Positions 9,134-18,554 of a stretch of DNA of 59,225 bases are shown one piece after another. Source of the stretch: a virus. The DNA lies in the IMG/VR virus record IMGVR_UViG_3300021437_000024, positions 1 through 59,225 of that record. One strand, given 5' to 3'. Position 1 is the first letter of the stretch; every line of letters starts with the position of its first letter. The notes under the pieces were generated by a model, which did no database searches, was not told where the DNA came from, and saw nothing but the letters and a program-made list of their open reading frames with translations. Made by a program: the position numbers and the translations under genes.

Positions 9134-9414
9134 TGCCAGCAATAGCTTTTAAAGGTTGTAAATGCACCGGTCATGGACCATATCCGCCACGCGCTAATGA
9201 TGCGGGTTCGGGTAATGTGTTTGTTGAGGGCATTCCAGTACACCGTGTTGGTGATCACTGGCCCGATCACACGTATCCCAAGCATGGTGATAGTTCACTG
9301 GCGGCCGGGTCTGGCACAGTGTTTGCTAATGGTATCGCCGTGGGTAGAATTGGTGACATGGTTGCTTGTGGTTCTGCAATTGCAGAGGGTTGTAGTACGG
9401 TTTTTGCAGGATAA
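9133..9414 (+). CDS. 5.4: PAAR-repeat tail spike tip protein (gp5.4-like)
   Basis: This is a sharp tip that caps the central tail spike. The 93-residue sequence has PAAR-type repeats: an N-terminal GCKCTGHGPYPP, then G-x-x-x-V-x-x-x-G-x-P-V-x-R-x-G-D-H, then a second copy ending AVGRIGDMVACG with His and Cys for metal binding. T4 gp5.4 is the same family and size. Confidence 0.9.
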   Translation: MPAIAFKGCKCTGHGPYPPRANDAGSGNVFVEGIPVHRVGDHWPDHTYPKHGDSSLAAGSGTVFANGIAVGRIGDMVACGSAIAEGCSTVFAG

Positions 9415-9417
9415 TAT

Positions 9418-9951
9418 ATGCCAATTTTAAGTTGCCCAGTGCCTTCAACAATTTCAACGTTGAATCCAAATTCATTTCAGTTCTCTATACAGAAGTATCC
9501 AGAGCTGAATTACTTCTTGCAAGAAGTATCTCTACCAACAGTTACACTGGGAACAGCAATTCAGACATCTAGTGTTCATGATGTCAAGCTGCCAGGTGAA
9601 ACAATGGAATTTGGAACACTTAATATCGAATTCTTAATTGACGAGAAGATGAGTAATTATCTAGCACTGTTCGGTTGGATTCAAGGACTTGGTTACCCCG
9701 AGGGGCATCAACAGTATACACAGTATATGAACGAGAATAGAAACTCTAATGGTTTCAGTGACAATTCAAAAATGGTTTCAGATTGTTTCCTGATGATTAT
9801 GGATAGCAATAACAAACCGCTACAGCGCTTTACATTTGTTGATGCTTTCCCGACTTCACTTGGTGCGCTGACGTTCCGCTCAAACAATACGGATGTACAG
9901 TATTTGGTTGCTTCATTGACAATGGAATACTCGTATTTTAAACTCAGCTAA
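9418..9951 (+). CDS. Tail tube-like protein (second gp19 family member)
   Basis: 177 residues that align by eye with the gp19 tail tube fold: an early F-x-F strand, EVSLPTVTLG, VKLPGETMEFG, and near the end RFTFVDAFPTSLGAL matching gp19's VDAFPTEIG. T4-like aquatic phages often have an extra tube-like gene just before uvsY. It may act at the tube end or baseplate (inference). Confidence 0.75.
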   Translation: MPILSCPVPSTISTLNPNSFQFSIQKYPELNYFLQEVSLPTVTLGTAIQTSSVHDVKLPGETMEFGTLNIEFLIDEKMSNYLALFGWIQGLGYPEGHQQYTQYMNENRNSNGFSDNSKMVSDCFLMIMDSNNKPLQRFTFVDAFPTSLGALTFRSNNTDVQYLVASLTMEYSYFKLS

Positions 9952-9954
9952 ATA
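9947..9954 (+). promoter_or_regulatory. Possible late promoter box GCTAAATA
   Basis: A TATAAATA-like octamer overlapping the stop of the tube-like gene, just before uvsY. Confidence 0.3.
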
Positions 9955-9976
9955 CAAATTTACACTCTGATATATT

Positions 9977-10411
9977 ATGGCAAAACTTGATGAATTAAAA
10001 GTAATGTGGGCAGAAGATTGCAAGGTTCCAGATGATCTGGGATATGCTGCTGTGACTTCTCCACTACTTCACTCCAAATATCTAAATGAACTGTCTAATG
10101 CTAGGCTCAAACTAACTAAGATTGAGCACGACCTAGCAGAACTAAAAGCAGTTAAGTCAAAGTATTTCCGTGGTGAAATGACAAAGTCAGAACTTGATGA
10201 ACGCGGGTGGGTCCAGTGGCAATACCGTTCATTGAAAGCTGATATTCCTGATTTACTAGAAGCAGATAAAGATATTCAAACTATTCTTGCAAGACTATCA
10301 TATATGAAGACTACTATCTATTTTTTAGAAAGTGTCATGGGTGAAATTAAGAATCGCTATTGGGCAATTCGTAGTGCTATTGATTGGCAGAAATTTAGAG
10401 CAGGTGGATAA
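9977..10411 (+). CDS. uvsY: Recombination mediator UvsY
   Basis: UvsY loads the UvsX recombinase onto single-stranded DNA covered by single-strand binding protein. The 144-residue sequence shares with T4 UvsY (137) the pattern LHSKYLN, a K-x-x-Y-F/Y-RGEM(T/S)K-x-EL stretch near residue 60, and an end of IKNRYWAIRSAIDWQKFRAGG type. Its stop overlaps the start of uvsW. Confidence 0.95.
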   Translation: MAKLDELKVMWAEDCKVPDDLGYAAVTSPLLHSKYLNELSNARLKLTKIEHDLAELKAVKSKYFRGEMTKSELDERGWVQWQYRSLKADIPDLLEADKDIQTILARLSYMKTTIYFLESVMGEIKNRYWAIRSAIDWQKFRAGG

Positions 10412-11910
10412 TGATTGAACTATTACCTTTTAACGAGACTCATATAAAGATTCGTTGTGATGATTGGGGTGTTGAACAAGAAATTTCTGAGTTCTTTACC
10501 TTTTTTGTTCCTGGCTACCGTTATATGCCTTCCTACAAAAATAAAATGTGGGACGGTAAGATTCGCCTATTTGATTCACGTAGAAAAACAATCTATAAAG
10601 GTCTTGTTAACGAGGTAATTAAATTTGCTCGCACACGTGATTATGAAGTTGTAGCCGATATATCTCTAAACAATAATAACAATATTGGATATGATGAAGT
10701 AAAAGACTTCGTAGATTCTCTCGATCTTCACGCGCGCGGCGAGAAACTAGATATCCGCGAATATCAATACGATGCAGTTTGGAAGGCAATAGGTAATAAA
10801 CGACAGCTTCTATTAAGCCCAACAGCTTCTGGTAAGTCCATGATTATCATGAGTGTCATTCGTTGGCACATTCAGAATAACAGAAACATTCTAATCGTTG
10901 TTCCTACTACAATGTTAGTAGAACAGCTATTAGCCGACTTTAAAGACTACAGTAGTGCTAATGGTTGGGATGCTGATGAGAACTGTACAACATTGTATAG
11001 TGGTAAAGAACGTATTTTTGATAAACACGTAGTTATCAGTACATGGCAATCTATTGCAGCCATGTATAAAAGTGACCCAAAGAATTTCAAAGATTTGGTT
11101 AACAGAACAGATGTTGGTATCTGGGACGAGGCACACACTTACAAAGCTGATGTGGTTTTGAAAGTCATGGAGCAGTTTACCATGACAGAATACAGAACTG
11201 GAACTACAGGTACTATTGACGATACCAAAATCAATGCACTTGTACTACAAGGATTGATGGGCCCAATTCACAAAGTTATTTCAACCAAGGAATTGATGGA
11301 TGCTGGTCAAGTTGTACAACTTAAGATCAAGTGTCTTGCTCTTGGTTACCCCGAACATATCCGCAAAACATATAAAGGTATGTCATATAAAGAGGAAATT
11401 CAGTTCTTGATTTCCTACGAGCCACGGAATAAACTACTAGCAAAGCTTGCTACCAGCACAGAAGGTAATACTTTACTGCTGTTTAATTTTGTGGCCAAGC
11501 ATGGTGCAGTTCTTGATAAAATGATCCGTGAGCGAACAGATCGCCCAGTGTACTTTATTCATGGTGGTGTTGACGTATCTGAACGTGAAGAAATTCGGAA
11601 TATCCTGTCAAAAGAAAACAACGCCATCATTGTGGCCAATTCTGCACTAATGAGTACCGGTGTAAATATCCCTAGTATTGAACACATTATATTTGCTTTC
11701 CCAAGCAAAAGTACAATCCGTATCCGTCAAAGTATTGGTCGGGGATTGAGACTAAATAAAGGTAAGAACAAATGTGTTCTGTATGACGTATCAGATGATC
11801 TTTCATATAAATCATATACTAACACCACGTGGAATCACATGGAAGATAGAATTGGGATTTATGAAAAAGAACAGTTTGATTGGAAATTAATAAAACTAGA
11901 ATTAAAATGA
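10411..11910 (+). CDS. uvsW: DNA/RNA helicase UvsW
   Basis: A superfamily 2 helicase (499 residues, T4 UvsW about 500) that unwinds branched recombination DNA and R-loops. The N-terminal DNA-binding part carries PSYKNKMWDGKIRLFD. Walker A is in SPTASGKSMI, the Walker B box is DEAH in GIWDEAHTYK, motif V lies near NSALMSTGVNIP, and motif VI is RQSIGRGLR. Gene order uvsY-uvsW-55 is T4-like. Confidence 0.96.
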   Translation: MIELLPFNETHIKIRCDDWGVEQEISEFFTFFVPGYRYMPSYKNKMWDGKIRLFDSRRKTIYKGLVNEVIKFARTRDYEVVADISLNNNNNIGYDEVKDFVDSLDLHARGEKLDIREYQYDAVWKAIGNKRQLLLSPTASGKSMIIMSVIRWHIQNNRNILIVVPTTMLVEQLLADFKDYSSANGWDADENCTTLYSGKERIFDKHVVISTWQSIAAMYKSDPKNFKDLVNRTDVGIWDEAHTYKADVVLKVMEQFTMTEYRTGTTGTIDDTKINALVLQGLMGPIHKVISTKELMDAGQVVQLKIKCLALGYPEHIRKTYKGMSYKEEIQFLISYEPRNKLLAKLATSTEGNTLLLFNFVAKHGAVLDKMIRERTDRPVYFIHGGVDVSEREEIRNILSKENNAIIVANSALMSTGVNIPSIEHIIFAFPSKSTIRIRQSIGRGLRLNKGKNKCVLYDVSDDLSYKSYTNTTWNHMEDRIGIYEKEQFDWKLIKLELK

Positions 11911-12275
11911 CAGAGAACATTGAAAATATTCCTCAAGCAAATGAGCTTCTATATACTATGAAACTCACATCGGGAGAGGAATTAATTTTCACCCTAGTAG
12001 ATGAAAAACAGTATGGGATTTATATTGAGAGCCCTATTGTGATAAGAACAATTCCTATTCTAGGGGATAATGGTTTGACTAATGAGTTAAATAGTCAATT
12101 GTTTATGCCATTCTCTGGTTCACGTACATTTTACATTCCTAATGAATCAATAATGATCCTTTCAAAAATGCATCCTGATTCCCATAAATTGTATACAAAG
12201 TTAGTAAACAAGTTAGAGAACTATAGTACAATGGACAGTCCTATTGCTCATCCAGAACATCATACAGTTCAGTAA
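11907..12275 (+). CDS. Conserved small phage protein, possibly Sm-like
   Basis: 122 residues from ATG 11907, overlapping the end of uvsW by 4 bases. The first half (YTMKLTSGEELIFTLVDEK, IYIESPIVIRTIP) and the following FYIPNESIMILSKMHP look like a small beta barrel of the Sm/LSm kind. Similar small proteins sit beside uvsW and gp55 in aquatic T4-like phages. Function unknown; the fold is a guess. Confidence 0.7.
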   Translation: MTENIENIPQANELLYTMKLTSGEELIFTLVDEKQYGIYIESPIVIRTIPILGDNGLTNELNSQLFMPFSGSRTFYIPNESIMILSKMHPDSHKLYTKLVNKLENYSTMDSPIAHPEHHTVQ

Positions 12276-12354
12276 TTCAGATTCCAATACTCATCAGGAA
12301 TCACAGGATAATTATATCCATCAATTCTCGGACACAGAAATAATCTTTGTATTA

Positions 12355-12383
12355 TTTTAGTCCTAAGACTTTTGTGATACTAT
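12355..12383 (+). promoter_or_regulatory. Possible promoter before gp55
   Basis: TTTTAG, then 17 nt, then TACTAT preceded by TG (extended -10), in the only gap between uvsW and gp46. AAGGAG and the gp55 start follow. Confidence 0.45.
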
Positions 12384-12400
12384 AGCACAAAGGAGTTTGA

Positions 12401-12919
12401 ATGAGCACATCCCATTACATTGACAATAAGGCATTCTATGCGGCATTAAAAGATTATCGAGCCGCTTGTGATGCGAATCCAGACGATATTCCCCGTGTTC
12501 CCGAGTACATTGGTGAGTGCATCGTTAAAATCGCGACTGGTTTAGCGAAAAGACCTAATTTTGCTGGTTATAGCTGGCGAGATGAAATGATTGGAGATGC
12601 AATCGAAACATGCTTGAAATACGTTAAGAGTTTTGATCCAGAACGATCTACATCACCATTTGGGTACTTTACTACAACATGTTGGTATAGTTTTATCGGT
12701 AGAATTGCAACAGAAAAGAAACAGAGTAAGATCAAACGGGCCTTAGTCAGCTCTGCTGGATTTGACACATTCTCACTTCAAGAACAAGATGAAGACGGTG
12801 AATATACATTACAGTTGAATGATTTCATCAATAGTCTTGGCGATGAAGAACCAATCAAAAAAGATCTGAAGCCTGGTAAGGTTGCAGCCCCTAGTCCATT
12901 TGAAGATTACATGGAATGA
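12401..12919 (+). CDS. 55: Late-transcription sigma factor gp55
   Basis: This divergent sigma factor lets host RNA polymerase read TATAAATA late promoters. The 172-residue protein (T4 gp55 has 185) keeps the sigma region 2 pattern: WRDEMIGDAIETCLKYVKSFDPER, then SPFGYFTTTCWYSFIGRI. An acidic tail ends in SPFEDYME; in T4 the gp55 C-terminus touches the sliding clamp. AAGGAG lies 8 bases before the start. It overlaps gp47. Confidence 0.95.
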   Translation: MSTSHYIDNKAFYAALKDYRAACDANPDDIPRVPEYIGECIVKIATGLAKRPNFAGYSWRDEMIGDAIETCLKYVKSFDPERSTSPFGYFTTTCWYSFIGRIATEKKQSKIKRALVSSAGFDTFSLQEQDEDGEYTLQLNDFINSLGDEEPIKKDLKPGKVAAPSPFEDYME

Positions 12920-13971
12920 AAATAGCTATAGTCGGTGATACACACCTTGGCGCACGCAACGCGTCTAATCATTACAGCCAATTTTTCAATAAGTTTTTTA
13001 GAGAAATATTTTATCCGTACTGCAAAGAACACGGGGTTAAGAATGTTATCCAACTTGGTGACTTGTTTGACAACAGAACATCGTTAAGTATTAAAGCTTA
13101 TCATGCGTGTAAATCAGAGTGGTTTGATCCTCTGGTTGAGAATGATATGCATATGTGGACGTTGCTTGGAAATCATGATATTTTCTATAAAAGCACTCTC
13201 AGTGTTAATACACCAGAGCTGTTGCTTGCCAATGAATATAAGAATAATATCACTATCATCAATAAACCATCTGTAGTTGAACTTGATGACACACAGTTCG
13301 CCTTGATCCCGTGGATATGTGATGATAACAAAGAGGACATTTTCAACTTCTTCTCTAATCCTCATATTGCTTCTGTTGATATTGTTTGCGGCCACTTTGA
13401 GATTGATGGTTTTGAAATGATGCGGGGTGTCCCAGGTCATGGTGGACTTCCTCGCACACTATTTGAAAACTTTGAGCTAACTCTTAGCGGTCACTATCAT
13501 ACGCGCAGTTATGACGAGTTCTATAGAATCCGTTATGTTGGTACTCCGTATGAAATTACATTTGCAGATATGCATGATCCACGTGGATTCCATATTTTTG
13601 ATACAGAAACTCGAGAACTAACTTTTGTTCAAAATCCATACACAATGTTTGAACGGATTATCTATAACGAGGGTTGGTCTGGTGATGTTTCAAGTCTAGC
13701 TGGTAAAGCGGTTAAACTTGTGGTTGAAAAGAAAACTGATTTGTATGCCTTCGACCGATTCGTTGATAGTATCAAACTCCACCAGCCATATGATCTGAAT
13801 ATCATTGAGAATTTTGCAGACCTACACGGTGTTGATGTAGATGGAAATATCAAGATAGAAGACTCACGTGAAATAATTAACCAGTATATTGATTCGTTAA
13901 CCACTAGTGTTGATAAACAAAGACTTAAAGACTATATGTCCGGACTATACACGGAAGCCCTTGCAGAATGA
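12916..13971 (+). CDS. 47: Recombination nuclease subunit gp47 (Mre11-like)
   Basis: The nuclease half of the gp46/gp47 complex, which resects DNA ends for recombination-dependent replication. Calcineurin-type metal motifs are clear: GDTHLGARN at residues 7-15, QLGDLFDNR, LLGNHDIFY, CGHFEIDG and LSGHYHTRS. It has 351 residues (T4 339) and overlaps gp46 by 4 bases, so the two are likely translated together. Confidence 0.96.
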   Translation: MKIAIVGDTHLGARNASNHYSQFFNKFFREIFYPYCKEHGVKNVIQLGDLFDNRTSLSIKAYHACKSEWFDPLVENDMHMWTLLGNHDIFYKSTLSVNTPELLLANEYKNNITIINKPSVVELDDTQFALIPWICDDNKEDIFNFFSNPHIASVDIVCGHFEIDGFEMMRGVPGHGGLPRTLFENFELTLSGHYHTRSYDEFYRIRYVGTPYEITFADMHDPRGFHIFDTETRELTFVQNPYTMFERIIYNEGWSGDVSSLAGKAVKLVVEKKTDLYAFDRFVDSIKLHQPYDLNIIENFADLHGVDVDGNIKIEDSREIINQYIDSLTTSVDKQRLKDYMSGLYTEALAE

Positions 13972-15671
13972 TTGTAATTAAAAGAGTAACATGTAAGAAT
14001 TTTCTGAGTTATGGTAACTCAGTGACTGTGTTTGATTTGAACAAGCACAAGACAACTCTAGTACGCGGGAAAAACGGTCACGGTAAATCTACTGTGATGG
14101 ACTTGATTCTCTATGCACTGTACGGAAAACCTTATCGTAATATCAATAAGAATCAACTGATCAACTCTATCAATAAAGGTGGAATGGTCGTAGAGATATT
14201 CTTTAACATAGGTAACACTGAATATCAAATTACACGTGGTATGAAGCCAAATGTGTTTGATATTTTCCGTGATGGTGTGTTAATTGAACAAAATGCTGCA
14301 ACACGTGACTATCAAGAAATTCTTGAATCACAAATTCTAAAAATCAGCGAGCGCACATTTAAACAAATCGCAGTTCTTGGTTCTGCTTCTTACATCCCGT
14401 TTATGCAGCTTGGAGCGGGTCAGCGCCGAGAGCTTGTTGAGTCTATTCTAGACATTGAAGTCTTTAGTAGAATGAATGTAGTTCTAAAGGAACGCATTGC
14501 ATCTACGAAGAACGAGTACACTGAAATCACCCATAAAGTTGAGTTAAAAAAGACTGAAGCTGCTGCACAACAGAAGTTAATTCGTGTTATGCAGGAGAAT
14601 ACAAAAGCACGCGTTGCGGATTATGAGACACAAAAAGACGTGGCAGTTAAGGAACTTTCTAAATGTGAAGTTGCTATTATTGACTCACAACATGAATTAG
14701 ATGTGTTACCGGTGGTCGAATTTGATATTAACGAGTTTGATACTATTGATTCTGATATAACGGGAAAACGTAGAAAGATTGATTCTCTAACCAAGAAAAT
14801 CAAGTCTGTTCATACTCTCGATGAATGCCCGACATGTCTGCAGAAGGTCGAAGAATCACATGTACACAATGTTACTACTGGAATTAAAAAGGAAATAGAA
14901 CAACTTGAAGCCGAATTAGCCCCACAAGTTGAAATGCTTACTGCTTTAGAAAGTGATCGTAAACTCTATAATGAATATCTAGAAGATCGAAAAACTATTC
15001 AAGATAAAATCATTGAGTTGATGCGTGAACAGTCTCGCATACAAACTACAATTTCAAATATTGATAGCACTATTAATTCTATCCTGAACAATACGAATGA
15101 TATTGAAGCGGAGACAGAAAAATTGCGCACAATTGGTAAGCAAGGTAATATGCTTCTCGAACGAAAGAATTCTTTGTCTGAAGAAAAACATCTTCAGGAA
15201 GTAGCTGCTCAGCTACTTAAGGATACTGGTATTAAAACTGCTGTGGTAAAAGAATACTTGCCGATCATGAATCAGTTGATCAATAAGTATCTTGCTATGT
15301 TTGATTTCTTTGTTGATTTTACTCTTGATGAAAGTTTTAATGAAGTGATTCGTAGCCGGGGTAGAGATGTTTTCTCTTATAGCAGTTTCAGCGAGGGTGA
15401 AAAGCGTCGTATCGACTTCGCTATTTTGATGGCATTTAGACAACTTGCTGCACTAAAGAATAGTGCAAAAACCAACGTCCTTATTCTGGATGAAATTGTT
15501 GATGGTGCGTTTGACTTGGACGCTCGTGTAGCATTCAATGATTTACTATCAACAATTCCAGATAGTAATGTGATCGTTATTAGCCACGCGGATGCTAGTA
15601 CCGAAGCATATGATCGTGTTATTCATGTAGAGAAACACGGTGATTTTTCTGTTTATAATATTGCGGAGTAA
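13968..15671 (+). CDS. 46: Recombination ATPase subunit gp46 (Rad50-like)
   Basis: The SMC-like ATPase partner of gp47 (567 residues; T4 560). Walker A is RGKNGHGKSTVMDL near residue 35, a zinc-hook-like CPTC sits mid-protein between coiled coils, the ABC signature is FSEGEKRRIDFAI, and Walker B is VLILDEIVDGAFD. It closes the recombination block. Confidence 0.96.
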   Translation: MIVIKRVTCKNFLSYGNSVTVFDLNKHKTTLVRGKNGHGKSTVMDLILYALYGKPYRNINKNQLINSINKGGMVVEIFFNIGNTEYQITRGMKPNVFDIFRDGVLIEQNAATRDYQEILESQILKISERTFKQIAVLGSASYIPFMQLGAGQRRELVESILDIEVFSRMNVVLKERIASTKNEYTEITHKVELKKTEAAAQQKLIRVMQENTKARVADYETQKDVAVKELSKCEVAIIDSQHELDVLPVVEFDINEFDTIDSDITGKRRKIDSLTKKIKSVHTLDECPTCLQKVEESHVHNVTTGIKKEIEQLEAELAPQVEMLTALESDRKLYNEYLEDRKTIQDKIIELMREQSRIQTTISNIDSTINSILNNTNDIEAETEKLRTIGKQGNMLLERKNSLSEEKHLQEVAAQLLKDTGIKTAVVKEYLPIMNQLINKYLAMFDFFVDFTLDESFNEVIRSRGRDVFSYSSFSEGEKRRIDFAILMAFRQLAALKNSAKTNVLILDEIVDGAFDLDARVAFNDLLSTIPDSNVIVISHADASTEAYDRVIHVEKHGDFSVYNIAE

Positions 15672-15673
15672 TT

Positions 15674-15850
15674 ATGGATTTAGATGAAGTTGAACGAATT
15701 CGTATGGAGTTATGGTGTAGAATTGCAGCAGAGTGTACGCGTGCTGAAAATTGTCGGTCAAAAACTGTACCAGCCGAGTGGGCAAATACTGTACTAGCAG
15801 CATTTGATAAAAGATTTGATATTAAGGAGACTCACAATGGGGTGGTCTAG
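15674..15850 (+). CDS. Small protein, unknown
   Basis: 58 residues, two bases after gp46, acidic, with three Cys (LWCRIAAEC and ENC). It ends in TAG, a stop seldom used here, and overlaps the next gene by 14 bases. No family recognised. Support is its tight spacing and plausible composition. Confidence 0.55.
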   Translation: MDLDEVERIRMELWCRIAAECTRAENCRSKTVPAEWANTVLAAFDKRFDIKETHNGVV

Positions 15851-16055
15851 TGGGACAGAAATTTTTGATGTGGCTGTTTGTGAATTACTAAAGACGAAAT
15901 GTACTACAGAAGAGAAAAAGAAAGTAATCAAGGCTCTGATTAAGGTCATGTGGGATCATGACTGGGACTGTGAGTATGATAGTAATTTTATTGATGTACC
16001 TTTGGTTCGACAAGTCTTTAAGGACCTAAACCCGCGGATGTTTGAAGACGACTGA
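15837..16055 (+). CDS. Small acidic protein, unknown
   Basis: 72 residues starting at ATG 15837 with AAGGAG 6 bases upstream. It has a KTKCTTEEKKKVIKALIKVMW helix and an acidic WDHDWDCEYD centre. No family recognised. A promoter overlaps its 3' side. Confidence 0.65.
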   Translation: MGWSSGTEIFDVAVCELLKTKCTTEEKKKVIKALIKVMWDHDWDCEYDSNFIDVPLVRQVFKDLNPRMFEDD

Positions 16056-16084
16056 TTTACTTTTATTCATCGATATGATAGAAT
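16056..16084 (+). promoter_or_regulatory. Early-type promoter
   Basis: TTTACT, 17-nt spacer beginning TTTATTC, TAGAAT. First member of the repeated promoter family; drives the 16108 gene. Confidence 0.75.
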
Positions 16085-16107
16085 AACACATCACAACAGG
16101 GATTCAT

Positions 16108-16296
16108 ATGTACTACGTTTTTGTAACCAATAAAGGTTGGATCATGGATTTTTCTATGACCGGAAACCAACTTCTGTACACAATGAATCCAGAACATGCT
16201 GCCGGGTTTGAAGTAGAATCTCTCATCTGGACCACAGCAGAGGAATTCAATATTCCTCGTGATGCAATTTCTATTTTTGAATCTTCGATGTTTTAA
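16108..16296 (+). CDS. Small protein, unknown
   Basis: 62 residues, with its own early-type promoter about 25 bases upstream and another right after its stop. It has an aromatic N-terminus (MYYVFVTNKGWIMDF) and no recognised domain. Confidence 0.65.
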   Translation: MYYVFVTNKGWIMDFSMTGNQLLYTMNPEHAAGFEVESLIWTTAEEFNIPRDAISIFESSMF

Positions 16297-16299
16297 CGA

Positions 16300-16328
16300 T
16301 TTACTTTTATTCTTTTTGATGATATAAT
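16300..16328 (+). promoter_or_regulatory. Early-type promoter
   Basis: TTTACT, 17-nt spacer beginning TTTATTC, TATAAT with upstream TGA. Drives the 16354 gene. Confidence 0.8.
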
Positions 16329-16353
16329 AACTTCCTTGAAACAAGGAATGAAA

Positions 16354-16674
16354 ATGACTAAGTTTGTTAAAGCCAATTTTGTTGGTACTGAATACGTTAC
16401 TTATGAAGGTCAGTTTATCGCCCGCTTTAAGCGCGGCAACCGTAGTTCGTTTCTCGCATTTCTAGTAAAGAATTTTACTGTAGAGGAATATCTACACGGT
16501 TTGCAGCTGGGTATCGCCCCCCTAACTATGTTGGAATCTAAAGGTTATTTGCTTCCTCATATTAAGCGTTGGCTCAAGGAAGGTGGCTATCCTGTGACCG
16601 TTGCTGGTTTTAAGATGATGGTTGCTGATAACATTGAAAAACGTATTGCTTATTCTCAACAAAAAGCTGCTTAA
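16354..16674 (+). CDS. Small basic protein, unknown
   Basis: 106 residues from ATG 16354 (AAGGA 6 bases upstream). Helical and basic, with FLAFLVKNFTVEEYLHGLQLG in the middle, which could be a helix-turn-helix. Own promoter upstream. No family recognised. Confidence 0.7.
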   Translation: MTKFVKANFVGTEYVTYEGQFIARFKRGNRSSFLAFLVKNFTVEEYLHGLQLGIAPLTMLESKGYLLPHIKRWLKEGGYPVTVAGFKMMVADNIEKRIAYSQQKAA

Positions 16675-16675
16675 A

Positions 16676-16879
16676 ATGGTCTCGCATATTATTCCTATCC
16701 AAGTCCGTCACGCAATGCAACGCGTATACCATGTTGGTTCTAATATGACAGATACTGATTTTCAAGTCTTGTTTGACTATTACACACAGAACAATCAAAT
16801 GCCCTATGGTGTAGCCAAGGCCCGTACAGGTGATCCTTACGAGTGGATTGCGCGCACAGTGCGTGAAGTTTTTCAGTGA
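16676..16879 (+). CDS. Small protein, unknown
   Basis: 67 residues, starting one base after the previous stop. The sequence DYYTQNNQMPYGVAKARTGDPYEWI suggests a compact fold, but I do not recognise it. Confidence 0.6.
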   Translation: MVSHIIPIQVRHAMQRVYHVGSNMTDTDFQVLFDYYTQNNQMPYGVAKARTGDPYEWIARTVREVFQ

Positions 16880-16908
16880 TTTACTTTTATTCATTGGCGT
16901 GATATAAT
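16880..16908 (+). promoter_or_regulatory. Early-type promoter
   Basis: TTTACT, 17 nt beginning TTTATTC, TATAAT with TGA before it. Among the best consensus members; drives the 16934 gene. Confidence 0.85.
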
Positions 16909-16933
16909 AACTCCATTGAAACAAGAGGTTAAT

Positions 16934-17482
16934 ATGGTTCTGACTAAAGATAGTATTATTCAGATGTTAATCAGCAACAATAAAGCTGTTGGTCGCGCAT
17001 TGATTGTTCTAAACGATCGTCAGACATCGGATGAGCAATACAACCAGAGTACGAATCGGAATAATGGTCGCGGATTCACTCCCGCGGATGCCCGAATGGG
17101 TACTTCAATGGCCAATTTCTTTACGAAATTTAATCGTCTATCTGATAAGCAGCTGGCGTACTGGCGCAAGCCTAATGTTCGCGGTGTACCCCGTATAGTG
17201 AAGTATGCGGGACAGCTGCTCGAGATTGCACAGATGAAGCAAATCGAAAAGACTACTGCACCCAAAGTTTCAGAAGACTTGGGTAATCTACTGGAAGTGC
17301 AAATGGCTCTGCAGGAACGGATTGGTGCTTTCAAGCTTGAAATTGAACTCTATCGCGATAGTGATGATATGGAAGGTATTGCTCAAATGGAGTTGCACCT
17401 TGATTCACTGTTCGATGCAATGATTTCGCTTAACGAGCGAATTGAGGAAGTAAAGCGTTGCGAATTTAAGATGAATCGCTAA
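16934..17482 (+). CDS. Helical protein, unknown
   Basis: 182 residues from ATG 16934 with AGAGG upstream. The N-terminal half has FFTKFNRLSDKQLAYWRKP; the C-terminal third is a long acidic helix (ERIGAFKLEIELYRDSDD). No family recognised. Flanked by early-type promoters on both sides. Confidence 0.7.
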   Translation: MVLTKDSIIQMLISNNKAVGRALIVLNDRQTSDEQYNQSTNRNNGRGFTPADARMGTSMANFFTKFNRLSDKQLAYWRKPNVRGVPRIVKYAGQLLEIAQMKQIEKTTAPKVSEDLGNLLEVQMALQERIGAFKLEIELYRDSDDMEGIAQMELHLDSLFDAMISLNERIEEVKRCEFKMNR

Positions 17483-17511
17483 TTTACTTTTATTCATGAA
17501 TGTGTTATACT
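17483..17511 (+). promoter_or_regulatory. Early-type promoter
   Basis: TTTACT, 17 nt beginning TTTATTC, TATACT preceded by TGT. Drives the DUF932 gene after a roughly 55-base leader. Confidence 0.8.
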
Positions 17512-17572
17512 TACATTTCCAAAACGAAGTATAACAAGTTTTGACTTTTCTTTTAACTAAGGACTTTATATT

Positions 17573-18550
17573 ATGGCACATGAATTGACGCAACGCGCAA
17601 ATGGTTTTACTGAAATGGCTTTCGTGGGTGATCGTTCCGAAATCTGGCACGGCCTGGGACAAGAACTGACCCGTGGTAGTTCGATTGAAACTTGGCAGCA
17701 ACAAGCTGGAATGGACTGGGAAATTCTTTCCACACCTCTGACCTTCCGAGATCAGGATAATCAAATTCAGGAATTTGAGGATCGTAGCATCCTGTTCCGT
17801 AGCGATACGCGACAAGGTCTGTCGGTTGTTAGCTCTAAGTATAAAGCTGTTCAACCGAAGGAAGTTTTGGAATTCTTCCGTAGTCTGACCGCAGATGCTG
17901 GTATGGAATTGTCTACTGCCGGAACTTTGTTCGGTGGCAAGAAATTCTGGGCACTGGCTGACACAAAACAAAAGCTGATCATGAATGGTGGTGACGCTAT
18001 CAATGGTTATCTGTTGCTGTCTACCTCTTGTGATGGTACTATGGCAACTTCTGCTCAGTTCACCTCAGTCCGTGTGGTCTGCAATAACACTCTGCGTGTC
18101 GCAGTGGCAGAAAAGAATAAATCCAAGGTTGCAACATCTCATAGCACTACGTTTAAGCCTAACCAGGTTAAATCTGAACTTGGTCTGTTTGAATCTTCTT
18201 GGGATAAATTCTCCCGTCAACTGGTTCAGATGCAAGCTCAGGCCGTTTCCACTAAGGATGCATGGCAAGACATTATGTCTCTGCTAGCCAACGACCCGAC
18301 TGATCCAACCAACGCAGAAGTCCGTAATGTTGACCAAGTTCATAACTTGTTCTTGGGTGGTGGTATGGGATCGGATGTTGCGGGACAAACTGTATACGGT
18401 CTGTTGAATGCTCTGACTGAGTACAACGATCACCATGTTGGTCGTGTGGCTGACCGCCGGCTGGATTCTACCTTCTGGGGTAACTCTAACAAGGCTAAGA
18501 ACGAAGCCTTTGAGTACCTGGTTAACACCTACGATATTGAAACTGTTTAA
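17573..18550 (+). CDS. DUF932 family protein
   Basis: 325 residues matching the DUF932 phage/plasmid family: early W-H-GLG (EIWHGLGQEL), later FRSDTRQGLSVVSSKYKAVQPKEV, a central VRVVCNNTLR and an end with STFWGNSNKAKNEAFEYL. The family is widespread on plasmids and phages; its molecular role is not settled. Strong early promoter upstream and terminator downstream make it a single-gene unit. Confidence 0.85.
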   Translation: MAHELTQRANGFTEMAFVGDRSEIWHGLGQELTRGSSIETWQQQAGMDWEILSTPLTFRDQDNQIQEFEDRSILFRSDTRQGLSVVSSKYKAVQPKEVLEFFRSLTADAGMELSTAGTLFGGKKFWALADTKQKLIMNGGDAINGYLLLSTSCDGTMATSAQFTSVRVVCNNTLRVAVAEKNKSKVATSHSTTFKPNQVKSELGLFESSWDKFSRQLVQMQAQAVSTKDAWQDIMSLLANDPTDPTNAEVRNVDQVHNLFLGGGMGSDVAGQTVYGLLNALTEYNDHHVGRVADRRLDSTFWGNSNKAKNEAFEYLVNTYDIETV

Positions 18551-18554
18551 TTCT